Origin: JBFXCS01 sp050181915
Lineage (GTDB): Bacteria > Actinomycetota > Thermoleophilia > Miltoncostaeales > Miltoncostaeaceae
Direction of reading: 5' to 3'
Assembly: GCA_050181915.1 (NCBI GenBank)
Contig: JBFXCS010000002.1
Coordinates: forward strand, 1-64,000
Length of the DNA stretch: 64,000 bases
In this document: positions 9,401 through 19,772 of the stretch, piece after piece
Layout: each line of letters begins with the position of its first letter
Numbering within the stretch: position 1 is the first letter of the stretch
The notes under the pieces: generated by a model
What the model saw: the letters and a program-made list of their open reading frames with translations, nothing else
What the model was told of the DNA's origin: nothing
The model's database searches: none
Made by a program: the position numbers and the translations under genes

Positions 9401-9855
9401 GACCGCTCCAGCAGGGCGACGGCGTGGCAGGCGATGCCCTCGTTGTGGCCGGTCGCGTCCATGCCGTCGGTGGTGGTGGCGCTGACGCCGACCGGCGCGC
9501 CGAGCAGCGCGGTGAGCGCCGCTCCCATCGGCCCCTTGTGATCGGCCAGCCGCGGCCGCTCGCACACCACCACGACGTGGGCGTTGGCGATCGTGAAGCC
9601 GGCGCCGCGCACCCGGTCGCGCACCACCTCCAGCATGCGGGCGCCCGAGACCCCCTTCCACTCCTCCGTGCCGGGGAAGAGCACGCCGATGTCGGGCAGG
9701 CCGGCGGCCGCGAGCAGCGCGTCGCAGAGCGCGTGCGCGACGACGTCGCCGTCGGAGTGCCCGGACAGGCGGCGCTCGTCGATCTCGACGGTGCCCAGCA
9801 TCAGCGGCTTGCGCGCGCCGAAGCGGTGGGCGTCGAAGCCGTTGCCGATCCTCAT
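9397..9855 (-). CDS. ispF: 2-C-methyl-D-erythritol 2,4-cyclodiphosphate synthase
   Basis: IspF performs the cyclisation step of the MEP isoprenoid pathway; this copy has 152 residues. Metal ligands are in G-F-D-A-H-R-F-G (Asp8, His10) with a further His in L-S-G-H-S-D-G-D-V. The conserved C-terminal signature T-T-T-D-G-M-D-A-T-G-H-N-E-G-I-A-C is present (usual form T-T-T-E-x-L-G-F-T-G-R). The ATG start overlaps the upstream PHP gene stop (ATGA). With ispD two genes upstream, the operon provides two of the MEP enzymes; ispE is not in the window. Confidence 0.95.
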
Positions 9856-10676
9856 GCCCACCTGATCGGCACCTGGCTCGGGGATCGTCGCGAGAGCCGC
9901 GTGATCGTCTCGTAGCCCGCGCCGCGCAGCGCGGCCACGGTGGTCGCGTAGTCGCGCGCCACGTCCTGCGGGCGGTGGGCGGCGCTCGACAGCACGACCG
10001 GCACGCCGGCCTCCCGAAGCCGCGCCAGCACCGCCGGGGCGGGCGACAGCTCGTGCCGGGCGCCGCGCAGGCCCTTCGAGGAGCACTCCACCGCCGCGCC
10101 GGCGGCCGCGAGGGCGTCGATCGTCTCGTCCAGGCGGGGAGCGAGCGAGGCGGGGAGGGCGACGCCCCGGGCCGCCGGCCGGTCGGGCGGCCAGACGACG
10201 TCGAACAGGCCCGACCGCGCCGCGGCCGCGAGGGCGTCGAGGTGGACCGACCACACCTCGTCGGCGGGGGCTCCCGGCCCCGGGCGCGCCCCGGGCCCCG
10301 GGCAGGCGAGCACCAGGTCGAAGGGCCGGCCCGCGACGAGCGCCGCGATCTCGCCGCGGCGCTCGGGCAGCCAGCCGACCTCCAGTCCCAGCAGCACCGG
10401 CAGGCCCTGCGCCCGGGCGGAGGCGACGGCGGCGCAGTAGGCCTCCAGATCCTCGGTGGCGCCGTCGCGCCACCAGTCCTCGTCGCGCCAGCCGCGGGTC
10501 TCCGAGAAGCGGCGGGCGTGCTCGGTGATCGCGATCTCGGACACCGCGCGGGCGCGGCCGCGGGCGACGTAGCGGCCGATCCAGGCGGGCGACAGGTGGC
10601 CTCCGTCGGCCTCCCACGGCCCATGTCCGTTCGTCGCGCCGTCCGGCCGCAGATGCGTGTGGTAGTCGGTCAGCAT
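9852..10676 (-). CDS. PHP-domain phosphoesterase, histidinol-phosphatase-like
   Basis: A 274-residue PHP-superfamily protein. It begins M-L-T-D-Y-H-T-H-L, the first metal-binding H-x-H motif, and continues with I-T-E-H-A-R-R-F-S and a later E-C-S-S-K-G-L-R segment, as in HisK-type histidinol phosphatases. The substrate is inferred only; other PHP phosphatases look alike. It is embedded between ispD and ispF, overlapping ispD by 7 nt and ispF by 4 nt. This is an unusual guest in the isp pair, because the usual order has ispD next to ispF or fused to it. Confidence 0.82.
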   Translation of the reverse strand: MLTDYHTHLRPDGATNGHGPWEADGGHLSPAWIGRYVARGRARAVSEIAITEHARRFSETRGWRDEDWWRDGATEDLEAYCAAVASARAQGLPVLLGLEVGWLPERRGEIAALVAGRPFDLVLACPGPGARPGPGAPADEVWSVHLDALAAAARSGLFDVVWPPDRPAARGVALPASLAPRLDETIDALAAAGAAVECSSKGLRGARHELSPAPAVLARLREAGVPVVLSSAAHRPQDVARDYATTVAALRGAGYETITRLSRRSPSQVPIRWA

Positions 10677-11386
10677 GCGGGGCCCGCGGAGCCTAACAAC
10701 GCCTCGACGGGCGCCACGTCGGCCGGCGTCGTGAGCTTGGGGTTCGGCCCCGGCGAGGCGACGACCCGCACGCGGCCGCCGGCCGCCTCGACGATGCCGG
10801 CGCAGTCGGTGAAGGCGCCGAGGGCGCCGGCCGCGGCGGCGGCCTCGACGGCCCGGCGGAAGACCGCGGCGTCGAAGGCCTGCGGGGTCTGCGCCCGCCA
10901 CAGGCCCTCGCGGGCGACCGTGCCGACGACGACGTCGCCCTCGGCGCGTTTCAGGGTGTCGGCCAGCGGCTCGGCGGCGATCGCCCCGTCGGCGCCGGAG
11001 ACCCCGTCGAGCACCGCGCCCACCAGCTCCGCGGTGAGCAGCGGCCGCGCGGCGTCGTGCACCAGCACGACCGGCGCATCCGGCGGCAGGGCGGCCAGCC
11101 CCTCGCGCACCGAGTCGGAGCGCGTCGCGCCGCCCGGCACCACCCGGGGCGCGAGACCCTCGGCCGCCAGGGCGACGGTCATCGCCTCGACCCCGTCGGG
11201 AGGCGCGGTGACCACGATCGGGCCCACCCGGCCGCTGCGGGCGAGGGCCTCGACCGACCAGGCCAACAGCGGCCGCCCCGCCACCGGCATCAGCGCCTTC
11301 GGCAATCCGGCGCCCATCCGGACGCCCGCTCCCGCCGCCACCACGATGGCGCCGGCGAGGGGGGATGGGGACGGCGCCGCGGTCAC
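10670..11386 (-). CDS. ispD: 2-C-methyl-D-erythritol 4-phosphate cytidylyltransferase
   Basis: IspD couples CTP to methylerythritol phosphate in the MEP pathway; this copy has 238 residues. The nucleotide-binding start A-I-V-V-A-A-G-A-G-V-R-M-G-A-G-L-P-K-A is followed by H-D-A-A-R-P-L and T-P-Q-A-F, all standard. The GTG start at 11386 has no Shine-Dalgarno, but TAGTCT lies 6 nt upstream, so this is probably the leaderless first gene of the ispD-PHP-ispF-cysS-rlmB operon, divergent from the DUF72 gene. Confidence 0.95.
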   Translation of the reverse strand: MTAAPSPSPLAGAIVVAAGAGVRMGAGLPKALMPVAGRPLLAWSVEALARSGRVGPIVVTAPPDGVEAMTVALAAEGLAPRVVPGGATRSDSVREGLAALPPDAPVVLVHDAARPLLTAELVGAVLDGVSGADGAIAAEPLADTLKRAEGDVVVGTVAREGLWRAQTPQAFDAAVFRRAVEAAAAAGALGAFTDCAGIVEAAGGRVRVVASPGPNPKLTTPADVAPVEALLGSAGPAC

Positions 11387-11392
11387 CGCGCC

Positions 11393-11398
11393 AGACTA
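11393..11398 (-). promoter_or_regulatory. Leaderless-type -10 hexamer TAGTCT upstream of ispD
   Basis: On the minus strand TAGTCT is 6 nt before the GTG at 11386. It would separate the ispD operon from the clpC-radA-carD-yacL transcript, with the DUF72 gene between the two. Confidence 0.5.
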
Positions 11399-11455
11399 GT
11401 GGTCGGGCGGGTCGGCCGAGGTGGCGGACGCGCGGCCTCTGGCACCATTGCCGGC

Positions 11456-12178
11456 GTGGACCTCCATGTCGGCACATCGGGCTGGGCGTACAGGGAATGG
11501 GCCCCCGCCTTCTACCCCGAGGGGCTGCCGCAGGCGCGCTACCTCGAGCACTACTCCCGCGTGCTCGGCGCGTGCGAGGTCAACGCCACCCACTACCGCA
11601 TCCAGTCGGAGGCGGCCGTGGCCCGGTGGGCGGACGCCACGCCGCCGGGGTTCCGCTTCGCCTCGAAGGCCCACCGGGCCATCACCCACGGCCGGGGGCT
11701 GCCGTCCCGCGAGCGGGGCGGCGAGTTCGTCGCCCGCTACCTCGAGTCGCTCACCCCCCTCGGCGCCCGCCTGGGCGCGGTGCTGCTGCAGTTCCCGCCC
11801 ACGCGGCAGCGCGACGACGACGCCCTCGACGGCCTGCTGGCGCTGCTGCCGCCCGGGCTGCCCTTCGCGCTCGAGTTCCGCCACGACTCCTGGTCGTCAC
11901 CCGAGGTGGAGGCGAGGGCCGTCGCGGCGGGCGGCACGATCTGCTTCTCCGAGACCCGCGGCGAGGTGCTGCCCCGCCTGCCCGACGGGCCGCTCGCCTA
12001 CGTGCGGCTGCGGGGAGAGCACTACGACGCGGCCGCCCGCGACGGCTGGCGGGACCTGCTCCGCGCGGAGGCCGAGACCCGGCCGGTGTACGCCTTCGCC
12101 AAGCACGAGGGCATCCCCGCCGGCGATCCCTTCGCCGGCGTGGGCCTCGCCCAGTGGCTGATGGAGGCGTCCTCCTAG
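11456..12178 (+). CDS. DUF72 family protein (YecE-like TIM barrel)
   Basis: A 240-residue DUF72 protein. It starts V-D-L-H-V-G-T-S-G-W-A-Y and contains N-A-T-H-Y-R, F-A-S-K-A-H-R, L-L-Q-F-P-P, F-A-L-E-F-R-H-D-S-W and Y-V-R-L-R-G, the family signature set. The function of DUF72 is unknown; it has a TIM-barrel fold. The GTG at 11456 lacks a clear ribosome-binding site; CACCAT sits 7 nt upstream. It is the only plus-strand gene in an otherwise minus-strand run from sigH to clpC, and its stop overlaps the yacL stop by 4 bases, suggesting insertion into an ancestral operon. Confidence 0.92.
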   Translation: MDLHVGTSGWAYREWAPAFYPEGLPQARYLEHYSRVLGACEVNATHYRIQSEAAVARWADATPPGFRFASKAHRAITHGRGLPSRERGGEFVARYLESLTPLGARLGAVLLQFPPTRQRDDDALDGLLALLPPGLPFALEFRHDSWSSPEVEARAVAAGGTICFSETRGEVLPRLPDGPLAYVRLRGEHYDAAARDGWRDLLRAEAETRPVYAFAKHEGIPAGDPFAGVGLAQWLMEASS

Positions 12179-13233
12179 GAGGGCGGCGACTCGGCGGGGA
12201 GCTTGGTGAAGATCATCTTCCCGGACGGGCTCTGGAGGACGCTCGTGACCTCGGCGGTGACCTCCCGGCCCACGGCCGAGCGTCCGCCCTCGACCACGAT
12301 CATCGTGCCGTCCTGGAGGTAGCCGACCCCCTGGTCGTACTCGCGCCCCTCGCGCACGATCCGCACGGTGAGGGGCTCGCCGGGAAGCACGGCCGGCTTC
12401 AGCGCGTTCGCCAGCTCGTTGACGTTCAGCACCTCGATGCCCTGGATGCGCGCCACCTTGTTCAGGTTGTAGTCAGTGGTCACGATCGACCCGCCCAGGT
12501 CCTGGGCCAGGCGCACCAGCTTCGCGTCGACGCCCTCGATCTCCGGGTAGTCGCCGCGACGCACCGAGAAGCCCCCGTTCGCGGTCGACTTCAGCTCCTC
12601 CACGATCTCGAGGCCCCGGCGGCCGCGGGCCCGCTTGAGGCTGTCGGCCGAGTCGGCGACGCGCTGCAGCTCCTCCAGCACGAACTCCGGCACCACGACC
12701 GCGCCCGAGAGGAACTTGGTGCGCATCACCTCGACGATGCGCCCGTCGATGATCGCGCTGGTGTCGATGAGCCGGGCGGGCGCGTCGTTTCCCGGGGTCC
12801 GCGAGCGGATGCCGACCAGGCGCAGGATGTCGATGTGCCGCCGCGCCGCCACCCGCATGAACAGGTAGGCCACGATCAGCACCACGGGCAGCAGCAGGTA
12901 GTTGCCGATGATCGGCAGCTGCGCCACCGCGACGCCGGCGAGGGCGGCGGCGACCAGCCCCACCACCAGGCCCAGCGCGCCGACCGTCAGCTCGGCGGCC
13001 GAGCGGCGATCGGCGGCCCGGTCGATCGCCCGCAGCCGATCGCGCAGGAAGCGCCCCAGCAGGCTGCCGATCAGCCAGCCCACCAGGGCTCCCGCCAGCG
13101 TGATGACCGTCCAGGCGACGTAGCGCCAGGGCGACGAGAACCAATCGTCGAGTGGCAGGGAGCCCGCCGCCTGGTACGCGCCCAGACCGGCCAGAAGGCC
13201 GAGGACGATCCGGCTGGCCATCACGACCAGCAC
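12175..13233 (-). CDS. PIN/TRAM-domain membrane protein, YacL family
   Basis: A 352-residue protein with four N-terminal transmembrane helices (about 1-125), a PIN-like nuclease domain (about 140-270: L-I-D-T-S-A-I-I-D-G-R-I, an E in V-V-P-E-F-V-L-E-E, and T-T-D-Y-N-L-N-K) and a C-terminal TRAM domain (about 290-350). The acidic PIN residues are retained. Homologues such as Bacillus YacL sit downstream of radA and disA and upstream of ispD. The RNA substrate is unknown. The GTG at 13233 was preferred to the ATG four codons later because GGGAGG lies 7 nt upstream. Confidence 0.9.
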   Translation of the reverse strand: MLVVMASRIVLGLLAGLGAYQAAGSLPLDDWFSSPWRYVAWTVITLAGALVGWLIGSLLGRFLRDRLRAIDRAADRRSAAELTVGALGLVVGLVAAALAGVAVAQLPIIGNYLLLPVVLIVAYLFMRVAARRHIDILRLVGIRSRTPGNDAPARLIDTSAIIDGRIVEVMRTKFLSGAVVVPEFVLEELQRVADSADSLKRARGRRGLEIVEELKSTANGGFSVRRGDYPEIEGVDAKLVRLAQDLGGSIVTTDYNLNKVARIQGIEVLNVNELANALKPAVLPGEPLTVRIVREGREYDQGVGYLQDGTMIVVEGGRSAVGREVTAEVTSVLQSPSGKMIFTKLPAESPPS

Positions 13234-13369
13234 GATCGCGCCTCCCGATCCGCCCGGCGTGCCGGCCGGCCGACCCCCGTCATCACCCGATTCCCTTCCC
13301 CGTCGCTCCGAACCTCCAAGCGCAACCGTATCGCCGCGGAAGACCCGCGGACCCTCCGGGGCGAACCCC

Positions 13370-13933
13370 TCAGTCCACGAGCGCCCCCGCGCCGCGCGCG
13401 GCCGGCTTGCCAGCGCTGTCACGACGCTGCCCGATGTCCTCCAGGAGGTTCTCCAGGAAGTCGATGGCCTCCTGCTCCTCCATGTCTCGTGCGTACATCA
13501 GCTCGCTCGCGAGGATCTTCTTGGCCCGGCCGAACATCTGCTTCTCGCCGGTGGAGAGGCCCTTGTCGAGATCGCGGATGGAGAGGTTCCTCACCACCTC
13601 CGCCAGCTCGAAGATGTCGCCCGTCTTGATCTTGTCGCGGTTGTGCTTGAAGCGCCGGTTCCAGTTCTTCGGCATCTGGGTGCCGTCGTCCTTGAGGACG
13701 GCGAGCACCTCGTCGACCGTCTCCTCCCCGATGACCTTCCGCAGACCCGCCTTGTCGGCGTTCTCCGTCGGAACCATCACGGTCATGTCGTTGTAGAGGA
13801 TCTGGATGGTGAGGTACTCACGGCGCTGCCCGAGGATCTCCTTGAGCTCCTTCTTAACGATCTTGCCCGCGCCGTGATGCGGATACACGACCTTGTCACC
13901 GACCTCGTACAACCGATCCCCCTCGCTCGTCAT
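13370..13933 (-). CDS. carD: CarD family transcriptional regulator
   Basis: This 187-residue CarD homologue binds the RNA polymerase beta subunit and stabilises open promoter complexes. The N-terminal Tudor-like domain opens G-D-K-V-V-Y-P-H-H-G-A-G-K-I-V. The C-terminal helical domain includes M-P-K-N-W-N-R-R-F-K-H-N and a conserved basic/Trp patch for the -10 bubble. The tail is Ala/Gly-rich. It lies 19 bp after radA, at the position disA holds in Firmicutes and many actinobacteria. The AUG has no obvious Shine-Dalgarno, so it may depend on coupling to radA. Confidence 0.95.
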   Translation of the reverse strand: MTSEGDRLYEVGDKVVYPHHGAGKIVKKELKEILGQRREYLTIQILYNDMTVMVPTENADKAGLRKVIGEETVDEVLAVLKDDGTQMPKNWNRRFKHNRDKIKTGDIFELAEVVRNLSIRDLDKGLSTGEKQMFGRAKKILASELMYARDMEEQEAIDFLENLLEDIGQRRDSAGKPAARGAGALVD

Positions 13934-13952
13934 TGACAGGACACGCGCGTCT

Positions 13953-15317
13953 CTAGCGCGCGAAGGCCGCCTCGAGGGCCTCGCGGACCCCGGGCGCCTC
14001 GAACGTGTTCGCCGGTGCCGCCGGGACGCTCTCGCCCCCGACCCGGGCGGGCGGCATCACCACCGAGGTCATGCCGTGGGCCGCGGCGGCGGCGAGCCGC
14101 CTGACCCCGTGACCGGCGGGGCGCACCGCGCCCGTGAGGCCCAGCTCCCCGAACGCCGCCGTGCCGCCGGGCAGCGCGACGCCGCGATGGGCGCTCGCCA
14201 CCGCCAGCGCGATCGCGAGATCGGCCGCCGGGTCGAGAGCGCGCGCGCCGCCGGCGACGCTGACGAACACGTCTGCGTCGCCCAGCCGCAGCCCGCCGTG
14301 GCGCGACAGCACCGCGATCACCTGCGACAGCCGGGTGCGGTCGACCCCGATCGCCACCCGCCGCGGCGGCACGATCTCGGTGGGCCCCACCAGGGCCTGC
14401 ACCTCGACCAGCAGCGCGCGGCTGCCCTCGATCGCGGGGAAGACGCACGACCCCACCCGCTCACCGGCCTCGGCGAGGTACAGGCGCGTCGGATCCTCGA
14501 CCGCGACCAGCCCGTCGGGGCGCATCTCGAACACGCCGGTCTCGTTGGTGGAGCCGAAGCGGTTCTTGGTCGCCCGCAGCACCCGGTGGGCCCGCAGGTC
14601 GTCGCCCTCGAAGGAGAGGACGCAGTCGACCAGGTGCTCGAGCGTGCGGGGACCGGCCAGCCCGCCCTCCTTGGTGACCTGTCCCACCAGGACGATGGTG
14701 ACGTCGCGTTCCTTCGCGACGCGCATCAGCTCGGCGGTCGCCTGACGGACCTGGCTCGGCGCGCCCGGCGCGCCCTCCACGGCCTCCGACACGAGGGTCT
14801 GGATCGAGTCGATGGCGCAGACGCCGGGACAGTGGGCCTCGATCGCCGCGACCACCGCCTCCAGGCGGGTCTCGGCGAGCACGTCGATGGCGCCGCAGTC
14901 GGCGTCGAGGCGCTCGGCGCGGGAGCGCACCTGCACCGCCGACTCCTCGCCGGTGACGAGCATCGCCCGCCCCTCGCGCGCGACGTGGGCCAGCACCTGC
15001 AGCACCAGGGTGCTCTTGCCGATGCCCGGCTCGCCGCCGATCAGCACCAGCGACCCCGGCACCAGCCCGCCGCCCAGCACGCGGTCGAGCTCGCCGATGC
15101 CGGTCGTGAGCCGCTCGGGGGTGGCGTCCGCGAGGTCCGCCAGGCGCACCACCGCCGGCACCGCGCCGACGACGGCGCGGGATCGCCCGGCCGGCGCGGC
15201 GGCGTGCTCGGACATGGTGCCCCACTCGCCGCAGCCCGGACAGCGCCCGACCCACCGCGGGGCCTGCTGCCCGCAGGCCCCGCAGATGAACGTCGATCGC
15301 CGGCGCGTCTGCGCCAC
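13953..15317 (-). CDS. radA: DNA repair protein RadA (Sms)
   Basis: RadA is a RecA-like ATPase that drives branch migration in recombination; this copy has 454 residues. It has an N-terminal C4 zinc finger (C-G-A-C-G ... C-P-G-C-G-E-W), Walker A G-E-P-G-I-G-K-S-T, the RadA-specific K-N-R-F-G motif, and a C-terminal Lon-like domain (about 280-454). The GTG at 15317 has a GGCGGGAG ribosome-binding site. It follows clpC by 20 bp and precedes carD by 19 bp, so it belongs to the same operon. All key residues are present. Confidence 0.96.
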   Translation of the reverse strand: MAQTRRRSTFICGACGQQAPRWVGRCPGCGEWGTMSEHAAAPAGRSRAVVGAVPAVVRLADLADATPERLTTGIGELDRVLGGGLVPGSLVLIGGEPGIGKSTLVLQVLAHVAREGRAMLVTGEESAVQVRSRAERLDADCGAIDVLAETRLEAVVAAIEAHCPGVCAIDSIQTLVSEAVEGAPGAPSQVRQATAELMRVAKERDVTIVLVGQVTKEGGLAGPRTLEHLVDCVLSFEGDDLRAHRVLRATKNRFGSTNETGVFEMRPDGLVAVEDPTRLYLAEAGERVGSCVFPAIEGSRALLVEVQALVGPTEIVPPRRVAIGVDRTRLSQVIAVLSRHGGLRLGDADVFVSVAGGARALDPAADLAIALAVASAHRGVALPGGTAAFGELGLTGAVRPAGHGVRRLAAAAAHGMTSVVMPPARVGGESVPAAPANTFEAPGVREALEAAFAR

Positions 15318-15337
15318 GGCTGACTCCCGCCTTTGGA

Positions 15338-17860
<2,523 letters not shown>

Positions 17861-18026
17861 CGGGTTCCCCTTACTCGCCCTCAGGGCCGGAACGCGTGCT
17901 GCACCCCGGTCGGGAAGGGCGTTGAGGCGTGCGGGACATCGAGGGACAGGACCCGCGAGAGGCGCTTCGTGGAGGCGATTCCGCGGCTAGAAGGAACGGG
18001 ACGACCGGCCACTCGGACCGTGCTTG

Positions 18027-18032
18027 ATGGTA
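18027..18032 (-). promoter_or_regulatory. Possible -10 (TACCAT) for the clpC operon
   Basis: In the 289-bp gap between rpsR and clpC, the minus strand reads C-TACCAT-C in the least GC-rich stretch. It would give a leader of about 160 nt. No convincing -35, CIRCE or CtsR-type heptad repeat was found in the gap. Confidence 0.3.
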
Positions 18033-18108
18033 GCACGGGGTCCCGACGCGGCCCCCGGCCCGTCGCGAGCGGTGAGACACCCAGGATGCCGGTCCCCGGC
18101 GCCGCGCG

Positions 18109-18132
18109 CGCCCCCCGTCCGGACGGGGGGCG
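18109..18132 (-). terminator. rpsR terminator, 10-bp perfect palindrome
   Basis: CCCCCCGTCC directly followed by GGACGGGGGG (18111-18130) lies 18 bp after the rpsR stop on the minus strand. As RNA it can form a strong GC hairpin with a small loop. There is no T-tract. Confidence 0.6.
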
Positions 18133-18149
18133 GAGCGCCGGGCACAGCC

Positions 18150-18428
18150 CTAGTGGCGGACCTTCCGGTCCTGGTCGGGGTAGACGAGCAGGCCCATGGT
18201 GCGGGCGCGCTTGACGGCCTTGGCCACGATGGCCTGCTGGCGGCGGGAGAGCCCCGTGATGCGACGCGAGCGGATCTTGCCCCGCTCGCTGACGAACCGC
18301 CGCAGCGACGGGTAGTTCTTCCAGTCGATCTCCTCGAGCGTCAGCTGGGGACGCCGCTTGCGCTGGGCGGGCGCACCGCCCTTGCGTCCCTTCGTCTTCG
18401 ACCGCGCTCGGCCCCTGGGCTTCGCCAT
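18150..18428 (-). CDS. rpsR: 30S ribosomal protein S18
   Basis: S18 of 92 residues with the conserved core I-D-W-K-N-Y, L-R-R-F-V-S-E-R-G-K-I and R-R-I-T-G-L-S-R-R-Q-Q. The N-terminus is extended and very basic (M-A-K-P-R-G-R-A-R-S-K-T-K-G-R-K) and lacks the zinc cysteines of the C+ form. AGAGGAGC lies just upstream of the ATG. It stands alone here, without rpsF, ssb or rplI, its usual partners, and ends in a strong palindromic terminator. Confidence 0.95.
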   Translation of the reverse strand: MAKPRGRARSKTKGRKGGAPAQRKRRPQLTLEEIDWKNYPSLRRFVSERGKIRSRRITGLSRRQQAIVAKAVKRARTMGLLVYPDQDRKVRH

Positions 18429-18572
18429 CTGCTCCTCTATCGATCCGCTGTACGGCGACGCGGGACTATAGCAACCCGTCGGCCGACCTCCCGCCGGCGG
18501 CGGATCCGGCCGCCGTCCGGCGCCGATCGCCGGGTGATCCGGGGCCGCGCGAAAGGCTCCCTTACGCCGTAG

Positions 18573-18609
18573 TGCCAATTGGCCGTGACCGCCGCGGCCA
18601 ATTGGCGCA
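18573..18609. promoter_or_regulatory. Paired CCAATTGG palindromes upstream of the ECF sigma gene
   Basis: Two copies of the palindrome CCAATTGG (18575-18582 and 18598-18605) lie 23 bp apart centre to centre and together form a larger inverted repeat (TGCCAATTGGCC ... GGCCAATTGGCGCA). A spacing of about two helical turns suggests a dimeric or cooperative regulator. The site is in the 274-bp space between rpsR and the divergent sigma gene; the rest of that space holds no gene I can support. Confidence 0.55.
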
Positions 18610-18702
18610 ACCCGCCGCGACGCCCGCCCCGGGCGGCGTAACGCCGGACCCCTCCCGGCGCATCCAGGTGGTGCAGGCTCCGACGGAGGGAGGATCCACC
18701 CG

Positions 18703-19272
18703 GTGAGACGCACCGACCACACGACGGCCACGGACGCCCGGCTGATCGCCGCGTCGCGCGATGACGCCGACGCCTTCCGCGCGCTCTACGACCGGTACGC
18801 CGAGCGCGTCCACGGCTACCACCGCCGCCGCTGCGGCGACCGCCAGGCGGCGCTCGACCCGACCGCCGAGACCTTCGCCCGCGCCTGGGTGGCGCGCACG
18901 CGGTTCCGCGACGAGGCCGGCGGCAGCGCGGCGCCCTGGCTCTTCGCCATCGCCCGCCACGTGCTCATCGAGTCCGTCCGCGGCGGGCGCATGGAGGGCG
19001 CCGCGATGGAGCGCCTGGGCGTGCGCGAGCGCTGGGACGCCCCTCCGTCGACCGCAGACCCCGCCGAGGCCTGGCTGGACGGCGCCGACGAGCTGCTCGA
19101 CCGGCTGCCCGCCGGCCAGCGCGAGGCCGTGCGCCTGCGCGTGGTCGACGACCTCGCCTACCCCGCGGTCGCCGACGCCCTCGCGACCACCCCCGAGGCG
19201 GCCCGGGTGCGCGTGCACCGCGGGCTCGCCGCACTGCGCCAGAGGTTCCGCACCGAGGAGATGAGCCGATGA
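18703..19272 (+). CDS. ECF-type RNA polymerase sigma factor
   Basis: A 189-residue ECF sigma factor. Region 2 includes F-R-A-L-Y-D-R-Y-A-E-R-V-H-G-Y and A-P-W-L-F-A-I-A-R-H-V-L; region 4 includes L-P-A-G-Q-R-E-A-V-R-L-R and a helix-turn-helix around A-L-A-T-T-P-E-A-A-R-V-R-V-H-R-G. The acidic patch usual in region 2.2 is altered (D-P-T-A-E-T-F-A-R-A-W), but the pattern is clear. The GTG start follows a GGAGGGAGG ribosome-binding site. Its stop overlaps the ATG of the next gene (ATGA), so that protein is a candidate regulator of this factor. Confidence 0.93.
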   Translation: MRRTDHTTATDARLIAASRDDADAFRALYDRYAERVHGYHRRRCGDRQAALDPTAETFARAWVARTRFRDEAGGSAAPWLFAIARHVLIESVRGGRMEGAAMERLGVRERWDAPPSTADPAEAWLDGADELLDRLPAGQREAVRLRVVDDLAYPAVADALATTPEAARVRVHRGLAALRQRFRTEEMSR

Positions 19273-19772
19273 CCGACGCCCGCACCGACCTCGACGCCCT
19301 GGGCGACGCCCTGCAGCGCTCCGCCGCCGCCGACCTGGCGGCCGGGCGCGTCGTCGTCCCGCGGTCGCCGCGCCGCAGGCGGCGCCTCGCCGCGATCGCC
19401 GTCGCCGTCGTGCTCGTCGTCCCCGCCGCCGCGGTCGGCATCGCCCGCCTGACGGTGGACGAGGGGACCGTGGCGGCGAGCCTGCCCGCGGGCACCCTGG
19501 CCCTGATGGACACCGAGCCCACCTGCACCGCGGTGCGCGAGGGCGTCGAGTACCTCTGCACCCTCGCGCGTCCGCCGGCGCACGAGGTGTCCGACTGGAC
19601 CGGCACCGTCGAGCCCAGCGTCGACGCCGCCGAGCACGTGAACGGCGGCTGCCGCTCCGAGAACGCGGAGGGCACCACCTGGCGCTGCTACCTCGGCCGG
19701 GAGGCCGTGACCCAGGGAATCATCGGCCCCGACTTCCTCGGCGAGCGGGTCAGCGGGCCGGGCGTCGGATGA
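19269..19772 (+). CDS. Single-pass membrane protein coupled to the ECF sigma factor
   Basis: A 167-residue protein with an N-terminal cytoplasmic helix (about 1-35), an Arg-rich stop (R-S-P-R-R-R-R-R), one transmembrane helix (about 39-60) and an extracytoplasmic part with four cysteines that may form disulfides. The topology is that of an anti-sigma factor or sensor, but no zinc-binding H-x-x-x-C-x-x-C motif is present and I recognise no family. Coupling to the sigma gene by ATGA overlap is the main evidence for a joint role. Its 3' end overlaps the convergent beta-helix gene by 23 bp. Confidence 0.75.
   Translation: MTDARTDLDALGDALQRSAAADLAAGRVVVPRSPRRRRRLAAIAVAVVLVVPAAAVGIARLTVDEGTVAASLPAGTLALMDTEPTCTAVREGVEYLCTLARPPAHEVSDWTGTVEPSVDAAEHVNGGCRSENAEGTTWRCYLGREAVTQGIIGPDFLGERVSGPGVG

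Noticed and set aside
13920..13975. Possible disA or remnant between radA and carD
   Set aside because: The gap is 19 bp and contains no DisA motifs; the gene is absent here rather than decayed.
17861..18149. CtsR or HrcA/CIRCE operator before clpC
   Set aside because: No heptad direct repeat or CIRCE inverted repeat was found in the 289-bp gap.
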